Shown piece by piece: positions 39,463 to 46,073 of a DNA stretch of 55,260 nt. Location: positions 1 through 55,260 of the IMG/VR virus record IMGVR_UViG_3300020220_002267. One strand, 5' to 3'. The DNA is from a virus. The translations under genes and the position numbers were made by a program. How positions within the stretch are numbered: position 1 is the first letter of the stretch; every line of letters begins with the position of its first letter. The notes below the pieces were generated by a model, which saw nothing but the letters and a program-made list of their open reading frames with translations, was not told where the DNA came from and did not search any database.

Positions 39463-40088
39463 CAGTGACCGAAGCCCGAGGCCGTCTCGTACTTGGGCTT
39501 CCCGTCCCACCGGCTGGCGTGATGCCCTTCGATCTTGAGGGTGTTGCCCATCTGCGGCACCTTGGTCTGCGGAGGCCCCACGTAGGCCCCGGGCACGGCG
39601 GACACGTAGTCGGCCCCGCGCTCCTCGCGGACGGTCTTGGAGGCCACTTCGCGGACGACGACGGCCTTCGGCTTCAACGCCGTGACCTCGAAGAAGTCCA
39701 CGTTGGTCTGGTCGTAGCCCCACGAGGTGTAGAAGATGTCCCCGACCTTGATGTCGTGCTGGAAGTCCTTCCGCTCCTGGAGCCGGTCGGCCTTGTACTT
39801 GAGCGTGGACTTGCGGGCGGCGATGGTCTGATCGATCTCCCGCTGACGCCCAGCATCATCCCGGAAGCGGTAGTGCCACAGAGGCTTGTCCGACTTCCCC
39901 TGGAAGGCGATGCCCATGAACCGGTCACCGTCCTCCCACACCCAGATGGCGAGGTCCGTGCCCTCGGGCTGGACGAGACGAGCCTGGTCCCGCATGTGGG
40001 TCGGGATGTAGGAGGAGCGTGGCATCGGCGGAAAGCGGATGGCTTCCAGATGCCGGGCTGCGACGCGGGAGGCACTCGGGGTAGTCAT
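39462..40088 (-). CDS. Large-phage family protein with RVAxRxL start motif
   Basis: 208 residues. N-terminus SRVAARHLEAIR represents a second recurrent short motif (see 13856, 26176, 28563). A conserved domain follows: FQHDIKVGDIFYTSWGYDQT-NVDFFEVTALKPKAVVVREV, ending with a GGHHASRWDGKPKYETASGF-type tail. This domain occurs widely in phages without a known role. Coupled to the genes on both sides (12 nt from 40101, overlap at 39462). Confidence 0.85.
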   Translation of the reverse strand: MTTPSASRVAARHLEAIRFPPMPRSSYIPTHMRDQARLVQPEGTDLAIWVWEDGDRFMGIAFQGKSDKPLWHYRFRDDAGRQREIDQTIAARKSTLKYKADRLQERKDFQHDIKVGDIFYTSWGYDQTNVDFFEVTALKPKAVVVREVASKTVREERGADYVSAVPGAYVGPPQTKVPQMGNTLKIEGHHASRWDGKPKYETASGFGH

Positions 40089-40100
40089 GGGAACTCCAGA

Positions 40101-41951
40101 TCAGCAGGAAGCGTAGCCGTAGAACAGCCAGCCCTTGGTTTCACCCAGAACCACCTGCTTCCGGTTGGCGGTGACTTCGTAGGTGGAGACACGGGGGCCA
40201 CCGCCGGTCTTCTTGACGACGACCTTCTCGACCGTCACGGACGCCTTGGGGGGGATGCGTCCCGTCGCCTTGATGCGAAGCGTGCCCTGTCGCACGGCAT
40301 CTGCATCGTTTCGAGCCTCGACGATGACCGTGACCTTCTCCTCCTTGAGGAGCCGCTCCTCGGTCACCGGAACAGCGAAGGCGGGGCCCCACTTGTCGTT
40401 CTTGTCCATGTCCTTGTGGGCGAAGTCATACGCCTGGGACCGGGTCATCGGGTCGCGGCTGCGGATCTCGTAGCTGTGCTTCTCGTTGATGGTGCCCGAG
40501 TAGCTGTCGTGGCCCTTCATGTAGCGGGACTCCTCGACCGCCTCGCGGAACGCCTTCTTCGGATCCGCACCGTCCACGTAGTTGTCGAAGCCGCATGCAC
40601 CCGCCGTGCGGTTCTGGAAGTAGGCGTCCGCGACCCGCTGTGCGGCGGTACGGCTCGACTCCCTCACCATGTTGAAGCGCAGGGTGTAGCTCTGACGGAT
40701 CGAGTTGAAGCCCTTGTTCTGGAGTTGGAGCGCCCGCTCGATTTGGGACGGACTCCGACCCATCGGAGCGGGGTCGATTCCGCGTGCTCGAGCGATGGTG
40801 CGCCATTGGTCGAGCGTCCGCTTGTTGCTGCTTCGCTCGGGGAACTTGGTGTCGACCAGCTTGGTGATGTCGGCCTCGGTCGTGACATTCACGCCGCTCC
40901 AACCCTGGCCGTTCTCACGAAGCGTCACCGTCCAGTTCTGAACGACAGGCGTGACCCGCCAGGTGGCCTTGGCCGTGGTCACCGTGAACGGAGCCGCCAT
41001 CCGGTCGCGCTCGGCGACCAGAGAGCGGAACTTGGACGACAAGAACTCGTCGTTCATCGGCGCGGGGAAGTCCCAGCCCCACCCATTGAACGCCACGGCA
41101 CCCGACCCGGTGCCACCCTCTACGCCCACCCGTGTCGCCCAAGTCACTTCCTTCAGCCCAGTCTTGGCGGACTTCAGGTGCGCTTCGATCAACTGCGTCA
41201 ACTCGGCCGCGACCTGGGCCGGGTCTTCGATGGTCAGTTCGACCTTCTTCCGCGAGCGGAACACCCCAGTCGCATCCGTGTCGTCGAGCGCCTTCACCTG
41301 CTCGACCAACTCCCGGACGAACTTGGGGAGCTTCGTGCGCCCCGTCTTGGTGACGATGTTCTTGAACGTCTTGTACCGCTTCCCGGACTCGATGCTGCCC
41401 CAGTAGAAGTCGTCCACGGCGCGGTAGCCGATCGTCAGCACATACGCCTTCGCGGTCCCCTTCTTGAGGATGACCGAACCCACCCCGTAGGCCGGGTTCG
41501 TGTCCAGGGACAGGTCCGTCTTGAAGTCGATGTCCACGTCGTCGGCCAGGTCGAAGTCGAGCACGGCATGACGCACCGCCTCGAACGCCTCCTGGAAGTG
41601 CTCGCCCACGAGGAGATCCTCGTACTTGGCGATGGCATCCTGGGCCTGCTTCAGATCGTCCTCGAACTTCTTGAGTGCCTTGGCCGCCTTCGCCTGCAAG
41701 GCCCCCATGTCATCCCTCAGTTCCGAAGGGATGTCCCGCACGCCGTAGAGGGTGCCCAAGAACGTGCGGAGCTTCGTCGTGTTGGACGTGAAGTCCACCA
41801 CGACCCGCTGTGCATCCGCCAGAGGCATCAACCCACGGGGGAGGGCCGCCAGACGAAGCCCGAACCCCTTGGCCTCAACCGAGAGAGCCGCATGCTCGTC
41901 GAGGATGTCCTGGAACAACTCCTCGGCGCGCTGTAGGTCGAATGCAGGCAT
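40101..41951 (-). CDS. Large virion-type protein
   Basis: 616 residues, no family recognised. A helical start (FDLQRAEELFQDILDEHAAL, coiled coil at about 85-115 LQAKAAKALKKFEDDLKQAQ), a long mixed alpha/beta middle with GYRAVDDFYWGSIESGKRYK and a beta-rich end (VTVIVEARNDADAVRQGTLR ... GWLFYGYASC). Late-type promoter at 41979. Heads an operon with the two genes at 39462 and 39163. A baseplate or internal head protein is possible. Confidence 0.82.
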   Translation of the reverse strand: MPAFDLQRAEELFQDILDEHAALSVEAKGFGLRLAALPRGLMPLADAQRVVVDFTSNTTKLRTFLGTLYGVRDIPSELRDDMGALQAKAAKALKKFEDDLKQAQDAIAKYEDLLVGEHFQEAFEAVRHAVLDFDLADDVDIDFKTDLSLDTNPAYGVGSVILKKGTAKAYVLTIGYRAVDDFYWGSIESGKRYKTFKNIVTKTGRTKLPKFVRELVEQVKALDDTDATGVFRSRKKVELTIEDPAQVAAELTQLIEAHLKSAKTGLKEVTWATRVGVEGGTGSGAVAFNGWGWDFPAPMNDEFLSSKFRSLVAERDRMAAPFTVTTAKATWRVTPVVQNWTVTLRENGQGWSGVNVTTEADITKLVDTKFPERSSNKRTLDQWRTIARARGIDPAPMGRSPSQIERALQLQNKGFNSIRQSYTLRFNMVRESSRTAAQRVADAYFQNRTAGACGFDNYVDGADPKKAFREAVEESRYMKGHDSYSGTINEKHSYEIRSRDPMTRSQAYDFAHKDMDKNDKWGPAFAVPVTEERLLKEEKVTVIVEARNDADAVRQGTLRIKATGRIPPKASVTVEKVVVKKTGGGPRVSTYEVTANRKQVVLGETKGWLFYGYASC

Positions 41952-41978
41952 GGCGTGTCCTCTCTCTGCCTCGGGGCG

Positions 41979-41994
41979 TATAGACGAAACAACG
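41979..41994 (-). promoter_or_regulatory. Late-type phage promoter
   Basis: Minus-strand CGTT, 6 nt, TCTATA (41994 down to 41979), 28 nt before the ATG at 41951. Confidence 0.68.
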
Positions 41995-42001
41995 ACAGGG
42001 A

Positions 42002-42793
42002 CTACCGCTTGAGAGTGCGGTCTCCCGCCACAACCATGAACGAGGAGTAGTTGGCGTTCTGCTTGCCGGACTTCCCGGCTTGCCAGTCAGAACCGATCCA
42101 ACACTCGCGGAAGTAGTTCTCGGCGGGCTCGTTGTTCCCGAGCACCTGTGTGGCGGTGACCAACGTGCCGCCCCACTCCTTGACCCGTACCGCCGCGTCC
42201 GCCACCAGGTAGATGTGGACCGGTGTGCGAACGATGGCCGTGTCCGAGGTCGTCAGCGCCTCGGAGAAGGTGGCCCCCTTCTTCCAGGCGTCCATGAAGC
42301 CCTTGAAGCGAGTCGGGTAGAAGTTCACGAACCGGCTTCCCGCCGCCGCCTTGGCTCCCAGCTTCATCCAGGTCGGGTTCATCGTCGAGCCGTAGCAGTT
42401 GCACTGCCACACCGCCCGGAGGCACGGGTACTTGACGTTCGCCTCGATGTACGACGCCGACACGGAGCCGTTGTCCCCGTAGGTGCCGTTCGACACCCGG
42501 AACTTCTTGTTCCACCCGTGGGAGAACACGTACAGGTCCACCTCGAAGCCCTGGGCCCCGAGGTCGTTGAGGTGCTTGACCAGGTTCTCCTTGGTCGGGA
42601 TGTCCACCACGTCCGCGTGCTTCGCGTCCGCATCCGACACCTGGAAGGGGCCCATGCTGGTGGCGTGATGGAGGAGGACCGCCTTGTCGTAGCCCTCCAG
42701 CGCGAGCTTCAGAGGAACCGTCTCCTGCGCGAGGCGGTTCACGTAGCTCTCCTCGCCGAAGTAGAAGAAGACCAGCGACGCTCTCTTGGACAT
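42002..42793 (-). CDS. Caspase-fold-like protein (His/Cys dyad)
   Basis: 263 residues. FEVDLYVFSHGWNKKF ends a strand in His92-Gly93, and CLRAVWQCNCYGSTMNP ends the next strand at Cys131/Cys133, the spacing and context of the caspase/gingipain/CHAT catalytic dyad (H-G ... C). The rest of the fold is plausible (SLVFFYFGEESYVNRL as first strand). If active it would be a cysteine protease made with virion genes, with possible roles in head-protein processing or host attack. The ribosome-binding site is buried in the hairpin at 42798-42818. Confidence 0.7.
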   Translation of the reverse strand: MSKRASLVFFYFGEESYVNRLAQETVPLKLALEGYDKAVLLHHATSMGPFQVSDADAKHADVVDIPTKENLVKHLNDLGAQGFEVDLYVFSHGWNKKFRVSNGTYGDNGSVSASYIEANVKYPCLRAVWQCNCYGSTMNPTWMKLGAKAAAGSRFVNFYPTRFKGFMDAWKKGATFSEALTTSDTAIVRTPVHIYLVADAAVRVKEWGGTLVTATQVLGNNEPAENYFRECWIGSDWQAGKSGKQNANYSSFMVVAGDRTLKR

Positions 42794-42797
42794 GCCT

Positions 42798-42818
42798 GCC
42801 TCCCATGCTTTGGGAGGC
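42798..42818 (-). promoter_or_regulatory. Hairpin sequestering the ribosome-binding site
   Basis: A 7-bp perfect stem (42798-42804 with 42812-42818, 7-nt loop). On the minus-strand RNA the 3' arm is GGGAGGC, which contains the Shine-Dalgarno sequence of the ATG at 42793. Confidence 0.7.
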
Positions 42819-42829
42819 GCATTGCCTCT

Positions 42830-43633
42830 TTACCGCCAAACGGTTGGGACGTAGTCGTAGCCGATCTTGTTCCTGTTCAGAAAGTCCTTGAACTGGCTTT
42901 CGTTCATGGCTTTCACGGCCTCGGGATCTGCCTTCAGCAACTTGAACAACTTGCGAGCCCCACCGGCGGACAGGGACTTGTAGAACGCCTGCATGCCTTC
43001 TGTCTGCCGCATGAACTCATCGTCGTCCTTGTCCGCGTAGAACTTGAACTCGTTCCACTTGGCGGTCCCGCCGAAGTCCTTGCCTCGGAACTGCACGGGC
43101 TTGTAATTGGCAGGCTCAACTTCGAGGAAGCTAACCTCGTCGTTCCACACGATGGACCGTGGGAAGCCCAGCTTCGTGAAGTCCGCCTCGGAGTAGACCT
43201 GGTAGGCCGCATGAGGGTACTTCTCACGGGGGTACTTCTCGACCAGTTCCAACGACTCGGCGATGAGACGGTCCTTGGCGTCCTCCAACGCCTTGTCCAT
43301 CGCAGACACCACCTGGTCGAACCCCATCCCGCTCGACAGCTTCGCGTCGTTCTTGATGTTCTCCATCAGGAACGCACTCCCGGGGTGGAACCACTGGACG
43401 TACTGGCCCGTGTTGTACGTCCGCTTCCGCAGCCGCCGCTTCACAGGCTTCCCAGGCATCTCCTGGACTTCCATGCGGTTGTCCGGGTGGTCGGCCCATG
43501 TGACCCGCACCTTGTCGTTCTCGATGAGGGTGTCCATCTCGCCCCGAGCCTGCTTCACCAAGGGCAACAAATGAGCCCTGAGCGATGGGTTCTGGTGGGC
43601 AAGACGGATCACGGCGGAACGGAGATTCGACAT
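42830..43633 (-). CDS. Virion-type protein with LRxxVIRLAH motif
   Basis: 267 residues. Motif at residues 4-26: LRSAVIRLAHQNPSLR, AHLLPLV. The body contains KVRVTWADHPDNRMEVQEMP, a basic turn KPVKRRLRKRTYNTGQY and a C-terminal helical part (KLFKLLKADPEAVKAMNESQ). No family recognised. The whole translation start is enclosed by the hairpin at 43635-43672. No exact late promoter; GATAGG lies just upstream. Confidence 0.85.
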   Translation of the reverse strand: MSNLRSAVIRLAHQNPSLRAHLLPLVKQARGEMDTLIENDKVRVTWADHPDNRMEVQEMPGKPVKRRLRKRTYNTGQYVQWFHPGSAFLMENIKNDAKLSSGMGFDQVVSAMDKALEDAKDRLIAESLELVEKYPREKYPHAAYQVYSEADFTKLGFPRSIVWNDEVSFLEVEPANYKPVQFRGKDFGGTAKWNEFKFYADKDDDEFMRQTEGMQAFYKSLSAGGARKLFKLLKADPEAVKAMNESQFKDFLNRNKIGYDYVPTVWR

Positions 43634-43634
43634 G

Positions 43635-43672
43635 AGGGCTCCAGTGGATGACTTCTCATCCACAGGAGCCCT
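43635..43672 (-). promoter_or_regulatory. Long hairpin directly on a translation start
   Basis: 8 bp (43635-43642 with 43665-43672), one A-A mismatch, 8 bp (43644-43651 with 43656-43663), 4-nt loop GAAG on the minus strand. The GGAG of the ribosome-binding site is inside the helix, and the ATG begins 1 nt after it. Confidence 0.78.
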
Positions 43673-43681
43673 ATCAAACCT

Positions 43682-44677
43682 CTATCGAGCCAGGAACCAC
43701 TCCCGAGCCCTCGTCTGGACCGCCTTTTCGACCTGGTTCCACACGAGCCCGGAAGCCTCAAGCTCAGCCTCCGACTCCTTCTTCACGTCCGCCGTGACCC
43801 ACTGGAGGAACTTGCCCGTGAGCTTCGGGTCCTTGATGTCACCACACGCAACGGTGAGGCCCTGCCCGAGCCGGGCATCCGTGACCATCAGGCCCACGAA
43901 CCCTCCGACCGACGTGACCACCTCGGGGGCCACCTGGACGGCCTCCTTCACCCGCGTCGTGCGGTGCTTCTCGCCCTTGGCCTTGAACATGAGCCGAGCG
44001 AGCCTCTCAGGCATACGACCATTGGCGACCGACACCGGGTAGAGCACCACGCCCTCCCCCATGCCCGTGACGCCGAAGGCAGCCTTCACCCACGGGTCCT
44101 CCTTCTCGACCGCTTCCACAACCCCGTTGAGGAGGTCGGCAGCGACCTGAAGGCTTCCCTCGTTGGCGTAGTCGAGCCAGAAGTGAACCCCGTCCATCCA
44201 CGGGAGCACGTAGACGCCCGGGATGACGTGCGGGTTGACGTAGGACGCGATCTCCATCGGGTCGGTGACGACCACGGCTCCCTCGCCGTCCCCCACCTGG
44301 ATGGCGAACACGGCGAAGAGCTTGCCGGGGAGAGCGGAGATGGCCATCCCCGGCTCGACACCGGGGCCACACCACTCACCGAACACCGTGAAGCCCGCAG
44401 GGAGCTTCCGGAACGCCGCCTCGTGGAGATGAGCCCACTTCGAGAAGCCCTTGAGGTCGGCCTCAGGCGTGAGGATGGTCTCCCGGCTCTGGGTCACGAT
44501 GCCATCGGCGTGAACCTGCACGGCACAATTCGTCCCGTGGAGCTTGACCTTCGCCTTGTAGAGCACCTTGGGGAGTGGAGCACCGCCCTCTTCGGGAGTC
44601 AGGGCGGCGAGGTGATTGAGCGTGCGAACGACGTTGTGGAGAAGCTCGATGCTGCTCCATGCGATGTGCGTAGCCAC
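43682..44677 (-). CDS. RNA ligase (Rnl2-like, KxHG active site)
   Basis: 331 residues, GTG start. Nucleotidyltransferase motifs: I, KAKVKLHGTN with catalytic Lys45; III, FTVFGEWCG; IV, GEGVVLYPV; V, RLMFKAKGEKH. These enzymes seal RNA breaks through an AMP-lysine intermediate; phages use them to repair cleaved tRNAs. The C-terminal domain after residue 235 is helical. It is the only minus-strand gene with a clear early-type promoter (44747), matching its non-virion role. A Ro60 and several tRNA-like RNAs are present in the same genome. Confidence 0.9.
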   Translation of the reverse strand: MATHIAWSSIELLHNVVRTLNHLAALTPEEGGAPLPKVLYKAKVKLHGTNCAVQVHADGIVTQSRETILTPEADLKGFSKWAHLHEAAFRKLPAGFTVFGEWCGPGVEPGMAISALPGKLFAVFAIQVGDGEGAVVVTDPMEIASYVNPHVIPGVYVLPWMDGVHFWLDYANEGSLQVAADLLNGVVEAVEKEDPWVKAAFGVTGMGEGVVLYPVSVANGRMPERLARLMFKAKGEKHRTTRVKEAVQVAPEVVTSVGGFVGLMVTDARLGQGLTVACGDIKDPKLTGKFLQWVTADVKKESEAELEASGLVWNQVEKAVQTRAREWFLAR

Positions 44678-44746
44678 AGGACACTGTCTTCGATATTACC
44701 TGCCGTACCTTCAGGCAGGCCCACCAGTCCTCTCGGACACCCTACT

Positions 44747-44772
44747 CTACGCCGGGCACGAGAAATCTGAAC
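44747..44772 (-). promoter_or_regulatory. Early-type promoter on the minus strand
   Basis: Minus-strand GTTCAG (44772 down to 44767), 15 nt, CGTAG (44751 down to 44747), about 70 nt before the GTG of RNA ligase at 44677. It lies within the CGCCGGG/CCCGGCG inverted repeat that ends the preceding gene. Confidence 0.65.
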
Positions 44773-44793
44773 CCGGCGGACCCAACTTTCCCA

Positions 44794-45546
44794 TCAAGCC
44801 GACGCGGCCAGGGGCTCGTTCTTGGCCTCCTTGGCCGCCTTCTTGGCCGCCGCAGCCGCTTGCTTGGCCTCCCGCTCCGCCTGCTTGCGAGCCTTCTCGG
44901 CGTCCTTCAGAGCCTTGGCCTCGACGGCGGCCTTCTTCTTGGCCTCCTTCTCGGCAGCCAGACGGGCTTTCTCCTCCGCCTTCAGGCGCTTCGCCTCGGC
45001 CTTGAGAAGTTCCTTGGCGGCGTTCTCCTCCCGCTTCGCGATCTGCTTCAGGGAGGACTCGGAGAGCTTCCGGAGGTCGTCATCGGTCAGCCCTGAGAGG
45101 AGCCGCACGATCTTGCTGTACGAGTAGGCGGAACGCTCGATGCGAGCCCTCGCGGCCGTCTCATTGGGGTGCTCGAGGGCGAGGCTGGGGCCACCATCGG
45201 CGAGCCACTTCTCGACCATCTCAGACGCCTCCTCCTTCGTCTTGAAGATGGTCGCGGTCTTCACGGAGGAGGGGCGGACGTGGCCGTCCTCGCCGACCCG
45301 GAGGCCGAAGCACATCTCGTACTCGGGGGAGGCTCGGCCGATGACCTTGTACTGGTCCCACTCGTAGTGGCCTCGGTTGTAGTACCAGGACGGGGAGCCC
45401 GGCGACACATGGTCCTGGACGTACCAAGAGGGGCCGACCCCTTCGAGTCGAAGTTGGCCGTCCCCCTTGTTGTGGTCGGTCAGGTGGATGACGGTGTTGT
45501 GTGGGGAACCCAGAAAGGACTCGTGCGCGTTCCGCTTCTTGATCAT
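44794..45546 (-). CDS. Hypothetical protein with Lys/Ala-rich histone-like tail
   Basis: 250 residues, AGGAGG before the ATG. The N-terminal domain (TVIHLTDHNKGDGQLRLEGV, then WYNRGHYEWDQYKVIGRASP) is soluble and of unknown type; from about 165 the protein is a long Lys/Ala helix (EAKALKDAEKARKQAEREAK) similar to H1-like or coiled-coil tails, which could coat DNA or RNA. An inverted CGTAG at 45568-45572 is close to an early-type -10, with a poor -35. Confidence 0.8.
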   Translation of the reverse strand: MIKKRNAHESFLGSPHNTVIHLTDHNKGDGQLRLEGVGPSWYVQDHVSPGSPSWYYNRGHYEWDQYKVIGRASPEYEMCFGLRVGEDGHVRPSSVKTATIFKTKEEASEMVEKWLADGGPSLALEHPNETAARARIERSAYSYSKIVRLLSGLTDDDLRKLSESSLKQIAKREENAAKELLKAEAKRLKAEEKARLAAEKEAKKKAAVEAKALKDAEKARKQAEREAKQAAAAAKKAAKEAKNEPLAASA

Positions 45547-45580
45547 CGGATATGCCTCCTGCCCTCCCTACGCGGAAGGG

Positions 45581-45608
45581 GTTCCGTTTAGACCGACCGT
45601 GTGCGTAG
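45581..45608 (+). promoter_or_regulatory. Degenerate early-type promoter
   Basis: GTTCCG 45581-45586, 17 nt, CGTAG 45604-45608, in front of the gene at 45639. One mismatch and a longer spacer than the other copies. Confidence 0.35.
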
Positions 45609-45638
45609 GTAGAGCATGAGGGGAGGACTCGACTTCGG

Positions 45639-46073
45639 ATGGATCGCCGCCAAGCCAAGCAACACTGGACCAACCGGACGAACGAGTGGAAAACCTGGGC
45701 CCAGAGCCTCATCGCAGACATACAGACCCTCGAAGACCCTGCCTTCCGGCACTGCGTGGCGGGAACGCTCGATGCCTGTGCTTCAGGATGCGGAAACGTC
45801 ATCGTTCGGCGACTCAAGGCGGACAAGCTCAGCCTGGTCGGCATCTCGCTCGACCCTGAAGTCAGTGAGGCTTTGGAGCGTGGGGTTCGCTCGCTGAACG
45901 AGGACGTGGACTTCCCGAAGCTCCTCGGGGATGCGGATGCGCCGTCTACTTCGCCTTGCGGAACACGAAGATGGGATCGGATCGGTCTTTGGCTTGTTCC
46001 CCGAATGACCCCTTCTGCATTCGCCACGTCTCCGCAAGAACAAACCCCGAGCCCGTCCCATCATCGACCGTGA
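45639..46073 (+). CDS. Small hypothetical protein, 3' end overlapping an opposing gene
   Basis: 144 residues. The first 100 (QAKQHWTNRTNEWKTWAQSL ... SLVGISLDPEVSEALERGVR) look like real coding with Cys-rich ACASGCGN; from about residue 103 the sequence runs antisense into the end of the methyltransferase gene for 127 nt and becomes Ser/Pro-rich. The original C-terminus was probably replaced when the opposing gene arrived. No family recognised. Confidence 0.6.
   Translation: MDRRQAKQHWTNRTNEWKTWAQSLIADIQTLEDPAFRHCVAGTLDACASGCGNVIVRRLKADKLSLVGISLDPEVSEALERGVRSLNEDVDFPKLLGDADAPSTSPCGTRRWDRIGLWLVPRMTPSAFATSPQEQTPSPSHHRP

Noticed and set aside
38979-41936. 985-codon frame antisense to the 616-residue virion protein
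   Set aside because: Mirror frame of a high-GC gene: Arg/Gly/Leu/Val-rich translation, no recognisable domain and no start signal.
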